From assembly GCF_035582795.1 (NCBI RefSeq), contig NC_134367.1, positions 108,858,062 through 108,922,061 of the forward strand: a stretch of DNA of 64,000 bases, read 5' to 3'. A program made the position numbers and the translations under genes. Below the pieces are notes generated by a model. It saw only the letters and a list, made by a program, of their open reading frames with translations, did not search any database and was not told the DNA's origin. Origin of the DNA: Mycteria americana (Eukaryota; Chordata; Aves; Ciconiiformes; Ciconiidae). This document shows, in pieces, positions 1-39,459 of this stretch; the first letter of the stretch is position 1; the number at the start of each line of letters is the position of its first letter.

Positions 1-3000
1 CCCTTTGGAACTGAGGTATCCAAGTATAACTTCATGAGGGGACCATTATCTTATCCTTGAAATTATTAGTTATGATTTATAGAAAGCTCTTAATCCATGA
101 AAATAAACACCCCTGTTGGCCTACAGGGATTCTGACTTTTAACCAAGGTTATTAAACTCTTCCTCACCCAGAGTCTAGAGCCTAGTCAGCTTGCTAAGAT
201 ATTAGTCATTCAACAGTTTTCAGAGAGATTAGGTAGCTTTTATAGTACTGCACTTGGGAGGGAGGGATTAGTTAAATATGTAAAATAGCATAGTTCCCCC
301 TAATTAATCATTACCGTTACACAGACTGTTTGTTATTTATCTTGTTTTATTAAAGAATATACTTATCTCCTCATTCTAGTAAACTACTGTTTTATTCTAA
401 AATAGTTCTGTATTAGGGAACATAGTAAATCAGTAGGATTAATAGTATGACCAGTAGTCCTAAGAACAGTTCTACATGCAGGTTAACAATCAACCTGTAA
501 CCCTGATAAGCCCATAAAAACAAATCTTCATCTGTTCAGTATCGGCATAGCTTTAATCTAATTCTTTTTCTCCCAAGATGCTCTCTAGGATTTTGTACAA
601 ATGGTAAGAAGAGACCATTTTTGCCTTTAAGGATATTATGGTAATGATGAGATTGGAGGTGGCGATAGAAAAATTGAGGCTATACTGACCACCGTGCAGT
701 TATCAGTATATTAACCACCTTATCTTTGGCAGAAACCTTAGAGGCATACAAACTTCAGTGGTTACTCCTCCGAGCATTATAGGTCTTTTAAAGTGAGGAG
801 ACAACTGGGACTGCCCTCTTTCTGCAATGAGTAGATAGCCTAAGCATGTGCAACACATGCAAAGTGGCAGAGGGAAGCATCAGGCAGCACAGAAAGCATA
901 AGCCAAGGTGTAAAGTGACAGAGTAGAACGGAAACTGTCCCTCTGGAGAAGTACCCTACCTCAGGCAGAGTTTGGATTTAAGCTAATTATAAAATGCTTA
1001 CCTACTATCGGGTTCCTTATGTAATTTTGTTTAAATAATCTGAAGGGTTTAAAAAATAAAAATTACAATTATTTTTATCTCTTACATATGCTGAAATTTC
1101 ACAGTTCTATAGAAATCATACACCTGTTTCTCTTGCAATCTTCTCACCAGTTAAAGGCAGACATAGGACAGCAGATGAAACACAGTAACAAACCCAGCCA
1201 AAAAACTAACTTCCTTCATCTGTTGCACAGATCGTTTATGGCTGAAGCAGGCCTGCAATCCAACAACCCTCCTGCAAGTACTAGTACCCAAGGGAAGCAG
1301 CACAAGGAAAGGGGTAAGGCATGCCCCTTCTGTTTGCACCTGCATTTAAGCCATAATTATCTAAACACTGCTCAAAGGGTAATAATAAGGTTAATACAGA
1401 AGTGCTGCTAGAGGGAGGAAAGACCTTTTCTAATCAATATAGTAGCTAAAAGAATTTAAAAATCAAATGCATTTCAGCAAAAGGTTTGAGTTTGGAAAAG
1501 CTACAGGAAGGGGAGGGCAAACTTAGGCACAGCTTTTTATTTAACAGAACATTAGCTAGAGCTGAATAAAAATGCCTAAAATGCAGGACAAAGATGAGGT
1601 TCTGTTTTAAGGCACAGGGAAGAGGGAGAAGAACGCAGGGTTAGTTGGAGGGAACAAAGGCAATAGTTGAGAGGTCTCTTCAAGAGCTCTCAGCCACAGA
1701 AGCCCCTTAGGTCAACTTCAGCTAGAAGTCTGGAGGTCCCTGATCTCCCATTTAAGGAAAGTCTAAGCAAGAGATGCAAGTACTGTAGGAGCACCTTCTT
1801 AATATGAAATATCAAAACCCCCCACAAAACCCACCAATCACCTAAAGCAACCTGTGTCTAGCATTTAAGCAGGCTCCAGCATTAAGGAATCAAGGCTTTC
1901 ACTGAGCCTCAAAGAAGCAGACGTTCAACAAGTTAGATAAGCACAGATCAGGACACAGGCAAGTCGACTGCTAAATGTAGTGACAACACAAGCGTGAGGT
2001 AGATTAGAGCCAAACATCAGGAACTGGAAAGCCTGCACACAACACCGAGTGAATTCATCGTCAGCTGAACTGCCACAAATTAATGTTCCTAGCAAGGAAG
2101 TGAAATACTACAAATATGGAAGAAATCTATAATTAATGATCAAGAAATGAACATCCATGTCATAGTCATGTAAGTGAAGTTAGGGAAACTAGGAACTATT
2201 CATTCCAGTTATTTATTCTGTTTATTGAATTGAAAGAAAGGGAATACAAACATTTCTGTTAAGTGCTGTGCACCAACATGGAAAAAGTGTATTTTTTTTT
2301 TAAAAATCCTAATAAAAACAAATCAGAAGTTAATGTAGTTCCAATTGAACAATTTTTAAAGATATGTTTAAAATACTACACATTTATAAAATAAAAAAGT
2401 TAAAACGGTGTTCTGTAAATAATTAGTAAAACAAGTGAAAATAAATACGAGACCCAAAGTTCTTATGTTTTTAATGTAATATAGCAAAGAAATTTTTAAC
2501 TACTTAATATAATCCGAGGAGAGTAACAAAAATCCAGAAAGTTTAAGAACGCAATCCTTTGAAACATTTAATATCAGTCCATAGCAAATAGTCATTACAT
2601 ACCAAAAGCTCTAAGTGTTAACTAGTTCCACCACAACTCCATATAAATCTTGACAATTTAGAAATCTTGAGATCAACAATAAAGTTCTTTTCTTGATCTC
2701 TACAGCTTGGTTTGTAAGTACATACATGCTTTGAGGATCCATTTTGTCCCATATGTTTTCAAGGAGCCAATAACTTTTTCCATCTGTGCCTAAAAATGTT
2801 AAGATTCAAATCTAGCACATATACCCTAACAATGAAAAATGTTTAAGAAAAAAGATGGGGCACAATGAATTTCAAATTTATAAAAATATACTGATATTAA
2901 CCAAAACCTTCCGGTCAAAGGACACTTCACATACACACGACTTAAAGTATGCAATAAAACATGACAAGTACCTAGAACATTTGGTTCTCTCTCTGTTTAT
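1..3000. other. Downstream flank, nothing recognised
   Basis: AT-rich, apparently unique sequence without a believable open frame. Two minus-strand AATAAA hexamers at 2226-2212 could serve a longer WDR26 transcript. In mammals CNIH4 is transcribed toward the WDR26 3' end, but I see none of its exons here. Confidence 0.4.
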
Positions 3001-3061
3001 GGAACACATGCACACGCACATTCATACCAGATGGGAGGAACACTCTCACAGACATTTTATT
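3001..3061 (-). terminator. Candidate WDR26 poly(A) site
   Basis: On the minus strand AATAAA lies at 3061-3056. About 30 bases downstream comes a GU-rich block (3028-3001) containing GTATGAATGTGCGTGTGCAT. Signal plus downstream element is the standard arrangement, with cleavage expected near 3040. Confidence 0.5.
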
Positions 3062-6000
3062 GAATCCAGATTATCTGGATTCATAGACAGAAAACTTGTC
3101 TACGGTTTATTTCAACAACTAGAGGCAGCTACTGCAGCAGTAGTTCAACACTGCACACTTCAATTAAGTCCACCCTGTTTAAAAAAGTGTCAGAGTTAAT
3201 GAATTTGTTTTCTTTCTAAACATCGTTAAAAGTAGCAGTTTTCAAAATTAAGTATGGCAGCTGAAAATGGACTCAAGCCAATGTGGAAAAGACAGGAGGA
3301 GGTCAAAAGGAGGATTAGCCATTTATGGGATGGGTGTTCCTCTTAATAGTTGTCTCAAAAAAAAAGTTAGATACAAGTGTATTTTGTAGCTAAAAACATG
3401 GACAAACTATTGAAAGTGCATTTTTCCTCCTCCCCCTTCAGTTACAGTAGTTGGTTGGTCAGTAAATCCTGCTTTTTATGTCCATTCCTCTTTCTCTACC
3501 TCCCTCCCCATTTGGGTCTACATCATTTCCCCTCAAACTAGAGCTAATTGTACAAATCCTGGTTTCCTGCTAAGGAAGCCTTCAAAACTGATTTTGGGTG
3601 GGAGTATCACTTAGCAGTGTAAAAGTATACACTAGACACAAACTCCCAAGGACATACTGAGTTTTATTAAACATTACCTGTTTGAAGCCAAGTTGAGAAG
3701 TAACTGGCAAGATCTGGATAGATTTCTAGCTTGCATCTTTGCTCTAATCATAAAAAGAAGTTAACTTTGAAGTTGGAGAACTTTAGAATAGACAGAGGGA
3801 ATTTAAAAACAGAGGTGTTATTTCCCCCCACTACCCTCCCCTCCAAAACAAGGACAGATCTAGCATTTTCCCTTTTGTGCTCCATTATGCCTTGAATATT
3901 ACTTACCTGAATTACTAAAGAACATTCAGATAATAAAATGGTTCAGCATTTTTTTTTTTTAAAGATCTGCCTTGACAATAACCTGGGGCTACTGTGAATA
4001 TTTTAAGCCAACAGCTGACCAGAGAAAGTTACAAAAGGAGTACGTGTGTTTACAGTATTTTCCTCTCTAAAACCATAATCTGTTGACTAGAAATACAGTA
4101 ATTTATTGTGGGTGTGTACTTGTTCCAGCCTTAGACTCCAGCCTATGAACATTTTTAAGCACATGGAAATCAACGTGTTGCAAACAAGCAAACTTATTTG
4201 TTTCCCCCTCCCCCCCCAGTCTCATTTTATAGTCTGTGTACAAAAAGTATTGGTACTTTTCAATTCACATATTGTGAGTATGTGACATGTTAGAAATAGT
4301 TTAGGTTCCTCTTTGATCTACAGGTTGGAATGGTGGTCATTACCACTAGATCTAGAATGTCAGTTTACTGTGGGACCAAGTAGTGCAGCGAAATGAAGAT
4401 TACTCTCACCTGTCTCTCATCTCTGCTCATCAGCTGTGAGAAGCAGACAGCTATGCAATATACTTTCACTGAGACACTCTGGAAACAGTGCCATCTATAT
4501 GGAGCTTTCCTTTACATTGTATAGTTGCACCACAAAACTAAAGTGGAGCTATCAGAACACATCCTTCTCCCTAACTCTGCTTCTAAATGCCTGACGTGTA
4601 TTTCAGAGGTACAAAGCAAGTCCAGAAGAGAAACTCCAGAATGGAGGGGCAGTATTTTGGCAAAACTACTACATTTAAATTTCTAATTACAATGCATTGC
4701 AGTGGAAAGTAGGCATCAGCCCGTACACACCCCCACACAGCTTGTACCAGGTAAGGAGTCTCACTTTTTAGGTATGGCCACCACATTCAAAATGCTTGTT
4801 GAAGTGCATATGAGACTTTAAATCTAAACTTGAGATTTGATCCAGCCTTCGCCACCTACCTAAAGTTCCCACTGAAGTCCCATGAGTACGAGGTAAACAA
4901 GTAGTGCCAGACCATTATGTGAGACATTAAGAGACATCAAAACCAGGATTATTCTCCTTACTCTCCCTAAACAATGTTTTGTTTGAAAACATAAGTTCCA
5001 GAGTAAGACAATACTAGGGTAACTTCCAAAGATTCACATACTGGCATTGGTTATGAATTGTACCATGTTTTGAACATATACAACACTGTTTACAATTTAG
5101 GTACTCCATTTATTTAAAACCCAAAGGTTTAGCTTACTCAAATTCGACCTTAGGAAGTCTTCCGTTTCCCTGCAACACTGATGCCACGGGAACAAGACTG
5201 ACTAATCTTGTGCTGTCTGAACTAGGAAGAGAAACAAACAGCTTCCTCTAGAACTAGCTAATGGAAGAAGGAACCGATTTGTAGTCTTAAGTTTACACAT
5301 TTATTCCCAGTACTGTGGAACAGTAACTGCTATCAAAAAAATTCACCTTAATTTTGAGACAAATGTACTAGATTGAAGGTAAGAACATTAAGTTCCTACT
5401 TCATTTTGGAGGTACTAAGAGAGGAATGTGTCAGGTTCAGGGCTGGGCTCAACCAAAGTATCAGAATCTTATATCATGTTTAAGTTTACACATGAGGCAA
5501 GAAAAAAACCCCACCACCTGATGGCTGAAATAAAAAAAAAAAATCTAACCTGCTAAGCTTCACTTTGTTTTTCTGGGAAAGAAAAAAAGGACTGTTTATG
5601 TTAAACACCACGTTCCCATTCATCAAAGTGGCTACGCTTCTCTTCCCAGGAACTCCGGCAAACCTTCCCCCACCCTTCTTCCACACATGACTAATAAGGA
5701 CACTAGATTATTATCTCATTAAAGGATGAAGTCCACACTTCTGTTCACATCAAGTCTTGGTGGCATGCCTTTCCCTGTTCCCTCTTTACTTCACAGCAGT
5801 ACCAACACTACCTTTCCACCCAAGGTGGCAAAAGGGAATCCAGTGCCATCCCATAATGAATTTGTGGGTAGTGCAGAAGCACAGATATGCCAGGCCATCT
5901 GTTCATGTCAAAAAGAATAAATACTTGAATTATAAGTGTCTTTCTCTTTTCTTAACATGGGATATTAGTGGAACTATTCCTAGATGTGTCAAGATGTTCA

Positions 6001-7236
6001 CAGCACCAGCTTGCAACAAGGTCTGGGAGAGGCATTTAAATCTGCAAAGTTAAAAGTATATTCTTGAAAAGAAAATCTATATACCTTTATGTATCAAACA
6101 AAGAAAAATTTCCATCATAATATAAGTGTTTAATTATGATTTGTATGTTAATTACTTTTACAAAATGTTGACTTTGTGAAGAAAGGATTCAACATATTCT
6201 TCCCTCAAGGTGTAGTCTACCTTTTACCAGCATTGTTGCATATATTTGTGTAATTAAAAAAAAACAAAAACAAAAAAAAACAAAAAAAAACCAAAAAGAC
6301 CTTGTCTTGTTTAAACTCTTAGTCTGGTGGTGCACCCTGAATGCTTTTTTTCTAAATATCTGTAAAGATGGACAGCGAGTTTCTCCTTCTAAAACAAGCT
6401 TCACTGCCTATGTAAAGCTCCTTCCAGCCACTGCTTTTGATTGGGTCTCAAGACACTCCGGAAAAGCATCAGTGATAACCATATTTCACGACACTTCTTG
6501 CATTGTTTTAATTCCAAATGTATACAAATGAAGTCATTTTAATCCTATAAATAATTTATTTTTAAAAAATTGTGCTGTTAACCCCTTTGCAGGGCAACGA
6601 GCTATGTGAAAAGTACAAAACTTTTTGTCAAATGTGATACTGAGAGTGCTTTTGACATAGTTCATTGGTTTATCATCTCAATTGATATATATACTGCGCA
6701 ACGGGCAAGGCTAGAATCCATGAACCAAGCTGCAAAGATCTCAAGCTAAGTAAGGCGGAGAGAGACTTGAGAAACAAGAGAAGGAAATACTTTCCTATCC
6801 AATGTATACTCTTCAGACTAAAGCACTCTTTCTATCAAGCCTTCTAAACTGTTAAATAAAGTGTTCCAAACAAGCATTTAAACTTCATTACACAGAAGAG
6901 CAACAAGAACAGTAGCCTGCCAGACAAAAAGGCAGGAGGGAAAAATATATATACTGAGTTCAATGGTTAGCCTGAATGTAGCACAGTTCTTCACAACCGA
7001 TGGGGGGGGTAATTTCAACACGGTGTCCGACAACGTTCTAACGACGTGCTTCATCTCGACTGGTTACTATGAAGCAAGGTGGTAAATGTTTGGCCCCAAC
7101 CGGGCTTCAGAAATGGTTCTTTTTCATGACGAGCATGTCTGTCCAGCTATCAATCATGTTTGTTTGCACCAAATCCCAAGCCATTTAAAATACGACTAAT
7201 TAAGTTAAACTGAAGTCGTCTGCTCCAAATTCGCCA
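3035..7236 (-). other. WDR26: Probable WDR26 3' untranslated region
   Basis: About 4.2 kb of AT-rich sequence after the stop codon with no convincing coding frame. The far end is set by an AATAAA at 3061-3056 followed by GU-rich sequence. I recall the mammalian WDR26 3' UTR as also several kb long. It includes a (CAAAA)-type simple stretch around 6258-6292. Shorter or longer forms are possible: AATAAA also occurs at 6560-6555, 3668-3663 and, as a pair, at 2226-2212. The extent is inferred, not seen. Confidence 0.5.
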
Positions 7237-35054
<27,818 letters not shown>

Positions 35055-35500
35055 GGCGCTGCCGACGCCGCTGCTGCTGCTGCCTCTGAGCGGGGCGGCG
35101 GCGGGGGCGAGCCCGGCGGGGAGCGAGGGGGACTGGGACGAGGTGAGGCCTGCTCTGCCCGTGGAAGCCCCGGGCTCTCCTGCTCCCTCCACCGCCGCCG
35201 CCGGGGAGGCCCGGGCTTTCTTCCGCGGGGGCGGGGAGGCTCCGCCGGTGTCCGAGTCGGAGGAGGAGGAAGCGGAGGCCAGAGTTTCCTCGCCGAGAGC
35301 GGCCGTGGTGGGAAGCCGGGGGGGCGAGGAGGGGGAGGCGGGGGGCGGCGGAGGTGAGGGGAGGCGGAGCGGGGCCCTGTGCCCCCCGGGGGTCCCGGAG
35401 GCAGCGCCGCCGCCCGCTCGGGGCTCCCTCTGGCGATGGCGGCCGCCGCTGCCCTGAGCCCCCGCCCGGCAGCCCCAGGCGCCTGGCCCGCTCCGCTCGC
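35055..35500 (-). other. Probable WDR26 5' UTR and start-site zone
   Basis: GC-rich DNA between the ATG and the motif cluster. The frame of the protein stays open through the first 138 bases of it. The end coordinate is a guess bounded by the promoter motifs. Confidence 0.35.
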
Positions 35501-35555
35501 TGCCCGCTGGGTTTGTCTCCTCTCAGCCCAGCTGCAGCCTAATGGAGTCCGGGCC

Positions 35556-35640
35556 GGGACGTCACAGGAAATTCCTATACTGCCCCCTACACACACTTCC
35601 GCCGCCCGGGGCTGGGGGTGGGGTATGGGCCCTATAGGTG
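35556..35640. promoter_or_regulatory. Cluster of promoter motifs upstream of WDR26
   Basis: Within about 80 bp: a CRE-like GACGTCA at 35558-35564, a kappaB-like GGAAATTCC at 35567-35575, an ETS-like ACTTCCG near 35595, a GC-box-like GGGGTGGGG near 35615-35623, and CCCTATAGG, a shortened SRF-like palindrome, near 35630. Motif matches only; the transcription start site is not visible. Confidence 0.4.
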
Positions 35641-35960
35641 CCGGGGGGCGGCGGCGGGGCAGGCCCCGGGGTCGCCGCCGACGCCCCGCCGGGCCCTGCC
35701 GGGCTGCCGCCGGTCGCCCCGTGCCGCGCCCGCCCGGCCTCCGGGGCAGGGGTCCACCGACGCCTATGGGGGCCGTAGGCGTCCTGCCCGGGGGGATCCC
35801 GGGGGTCCCGTGCGTGTGCCCGGCGTGTGCCGGCGGCTGCCAGTCCTGGGGTGAGAGCGCGATGGCGGAGACGTGCGAAGGCGCGCAGGGTGGGCGCACA
35901 ACGTGTGGCGAGCGCCCGCTGCCCGGACGTGTCTCGGTGGGACTCGCCGTCCCCGTAAGG

Positions 35961-38440
35961 CGGCAGAGGAGGGTTACGGTAATTTCCTGAAGCAACCTGG
36001 CTTTTTTAAAAAAGAAGGAGAAATGCTCAATGAAGTCGCATCCTGTCGTTGCCCAGGTTGGTCACTGGAAGGGTTCCGACCTGCTGCTGGTCTTGTCTTT
36101 TGTAGTCGCTGCGCGCGTTGGCACGGAAGCGGGGGGAAAATGGCGTTTTTGCCAAGATCTTCCAGGAGCGTTGAGAGTTGGGGCACGTTTGTCAGGACAG
36201 GCTGTCGGAAGACACGGAGCATTTTGGGGGTCCTAGTCTCTGCTCTGAGGTGTCTCCCTCCCGTCCCCTCCTGTGCGATGGAGGGGAAACTCAAATCCTC
36301 AGGCGAGCCTCTGGTCAAAAGTCATGAGACGAGTGAAATCTTGGTCTTTAAAAATAGTGTCTTGAAATAATACGTTGTGTCTTACTTGGTTTAGAGCCTG
36401 GAATTTTCGTTTTTTGTATTCTCAAGCTTTTTTCCAAAACCCAAAGGGAAATAACAAAACTTTTTTTTTCTTAATGAAAGCTGAGATGAACGTCTCATCA
36501 TTTTCGCCTTCAGACGCTGAGGTTTTAGGAGCACTGAACGCTACTGACTTAGGTTAAAATGAGAAGTTCGGACAATAGCGCTTTCTTTCAAGTGCAGCTT
36601 TGAAGAAGTCTGACTGAGGGAAACCATGGGCCCAAGACCAGTGGAGAAGTCTTTGAAGAGACAAAATCCATGAAAGGCATGAAACCAGAGGAGAAGAGAC
36701 CGCATGGAGGCCTGGCCAGTTGAAGTATATACCATACCTTGGCCCTGTTTAGAGGCCTCAGAAGGTATTTGACTAATACCAGCTGAAGCACTCTTACAGC
36801 AAAGGGAGAAGTTGGAAAGAGCGTTGTCACTGAGTGCTGCCCAGGTGTGGCTGTGGGGTTAAATTCAACATTGATCTTGCGGAGAGAGGAGCGTGTTGAT
36901 TTTGTGTTCCTTAGCTCGCCAGCTGTTGCTGGAGAACGTGTTGCTTGTGTTTTAGCCACTTCACCACTGCTGTATCTCTTCTCATCTCCATCACTCTGTC
37001 TTTTCATCGTTCTTGAGTTCTTCTTCCTCAGTCCTCCCCCTCCCCAGGTGCCATCACTGAATCTATAATTCAAAGATCTGGGTAAAGATGACAGGAACAG
37101 CACAGAGAGCAGCACAGAGCCTGTGGAGGCACCTTACAAAAGCAGGCTCTAAAGAGCAAGACTGGGTTTTCAAGAAGGTTAAGTTGCCCATCATTCTTTC
37201 CTGCCCTGTGCCTCAGTGTCCGAGGGTGGGGGTAAAAACCCCTTCCCGCCATACCTGTTTGTGCCACTGTCCATTCAGCTGCTTGCCCTGCTGCTCTGCC
37301 CTCGCACTGCCTGGAGAGCCTGGCGTTCCCTAGTCAGTCACTGCTCTGAGTACCTGCATGTAGCCCACTGCTCTCACGCACCAGCTCCTGTCTTGATGGC
37401 TCTGTGAAGAGTGTTATCTGTGATGAAAGAAATGCAGAATCCCTTTCCTGTAGCTGGATGATACCACATGGATAAGTGGCTCTATATACCCATCTGTGAT
37501 AGAAAAGGGTCTCACAGAGTCACGGTATGCCCCATTCATTTCAGTGAAGTATTCTTGGAGTAAGAGTAGTGTTTGGAGCTGAAAAGAACCTAAAAGATCA
37601 CCTTTAAGAGGTACATCTTGCTGCATTAATCGCAGTGGAAGTCCTTCCCACCCCTACTTCATTTCCCTCCTTGGGGGAGGAGATATCCCGGCAGAAACAC
37701 AGATTGCTGGAGGAAGAAGCTCGGTATTGCTGGGGTGGCAGAGGCCGCGGCTGCTGTGCCAGGGGCAGCTGGGACATGACATCTGAAAGTTTCTCAGGAT
37801 CCCAGCTGACATGAAGGTGTAGAAGGGGATGATTCAGAGTCACAGGTGCGAAGAGCATGCCTCAGCCAGATCCTAGCCCACACATGGAAAGTTTCTGGAG
37901 CAGTTCCTGCTCCTTTCCTCCTTTGTCACCTATGGTTTTCCTAGTTATAGGAAAGGCTTTTCCTTCACTTAAGCTTTTCCTAATCACCAGGAGAGGGTCC
38001 TGAGAGACACGTCTGTGGCTAGCAGACCTTCCTGGAAGAAGGAAAAAGAGAACCAGAAAAGGGGCAGTGGCACAGTGCTTTGGCAGTCTTTCATCAGCTG
38101 AGCCCTGATTTGAATCCTAATTCTATTCCACACCCTTATAAGAGAGAGCAGATTTAATGATGATCCAAATAAGCATGCAGCTTTTTTGAGCAATTGGACG
38201 AATCAACTGTTAAATACAAAACACATCTCACTTGTAACAGAGGACTTTATTATAATAACAGAAGTATGCATTCGTCATATTTAGACATCTTCAACGTTTC
38301 CCAAAAGTAGAGAATACATGCAACAGTTCAGCAATAAAAATTGACAAACTTATAAACGCCTAGAAGAGGAATTTTAAGAACAAATTTTGGCAACTTTAAG
38401 TACAGCTGTCATAATATCAACCATGTTACTGAAGTACAGA
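35961..38440. other. Upstream intergenic DNA
   Basis: Sequence beyond the CpG island; no recognisable exon, RNA gene or well-preserved mobile element. Open frames here lack family resemblance. Confidence 0.4.
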
Positions 38441-38443
38441 GGT

Positions 38444-38512
38444 AACTATGCAGAATATGCATAGTTACATGCATAGAATATGCATATTCTGCATATAACT
38501 ATGCAGAATATG
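38444..38512. repeat. AT-rich palindrome and direct-repeat cluster
   Basis: AACTATGCAGAATATG occurs twice (38444-38459 and 38497-38512). Between them AGAATATGCATATTCT (38475-38490) is a perfect 16-bp palindrome. The first copy is also the left arm of an inverted repeat, AACTATGC with GCATAGTT across a 7-base loop (38444-38466). Confidence 0.9.
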
Positions 38513-39459
38513 TACAATTCTGACTATATTGTAATTCAAACAACTTCCTATTGTGTAGAGCCATATCTTTAATAGAAAATGTTTCAGGAACACTTCTTAG
38601 TTATTGTGAAAGTTTGGGAGACTGAAGAGGCCAATCACTCCATATGAAAAACAACCAATGAAATGACCAAGTGTAGAATATGTTGAATGAGTGCTATCTT
38701 TATGTGTAAGAAAACTGTCTTGGGATACTCTAGACTAAATACAAGTGCTTGAAAAACAAGAAACAGCTCCCTTTTCTAGATTTGGAAAGTTAAAAAAGAA
38801 AAAAACACCCTTGAATTTATTATTTACAAGCTGACTACAACTAAGAAAACTTTGGCTAACTAATTTCTCTCTCTCTTTTTTTTTTTTTTCTTTTCCCATT
38901 TTGCTTTAGAGGAGGATGGGGCAGGAAGTCCAGATCTGAATAATAGGAAGGAACTCGTTCATTAAGGGGTTGGGTTTTTTTTATGATAATCATGTGAAGT
39001 TGCTTAGGCAGAACTGAAATATTACAAAATATTAGAGAAAAACCTGTAGAGATGGATTAGCAGTCTTCATCTGCATGATGAAGGTAACGAATTGTTTCGT
39101 TCCCTCCTATCAGGTGTATGTGTGTGTACTTTTCCTTTTCCTTTTCTTCTGCACCAAATTTGAGGTTACTGGAAACAAACCAACTAACAACAAAGAACAA
39201 AAGAAGAAAGAATAATTTAGAACAATGGCATTTTCCACAGTACCAGCTAAATAAATGCTTGAACAGGCACCTGCATATGCTTGCAACTTTCAAAAGATTA
39301 GATTTGGATGAAAAACAACCACCTTCCTTAAATAGCATTTCTAGAAAGCATTCAACAGATAGAGGATTTGTAAGCAAACTATGCTGGGCTGCAGTTCCAT
39401 CACTTCATGCAGAGAACGGTCAGTATTTTAGTAAAGGAGTGGAATCTGGAAAGCCAAAG
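38513..39459. other. Intergenic DNA, nothing recognised
   Basis: AT-rich sequence with a T run at about 38877-38890. No gene or element identified. Confidence 0.4.

Noticed and set aside
2855-3199. 114-codon plus-strand frame
   Set aside because: It overlaps the probable WDR26 3' UTR end and poly(A) site on the opposite strand and shows no family resemblance.
38877-38890. T run as the tail of a retrocopy
   Set aside because: No gene-like or LINE-like body adjoins it; simple homopolymer.
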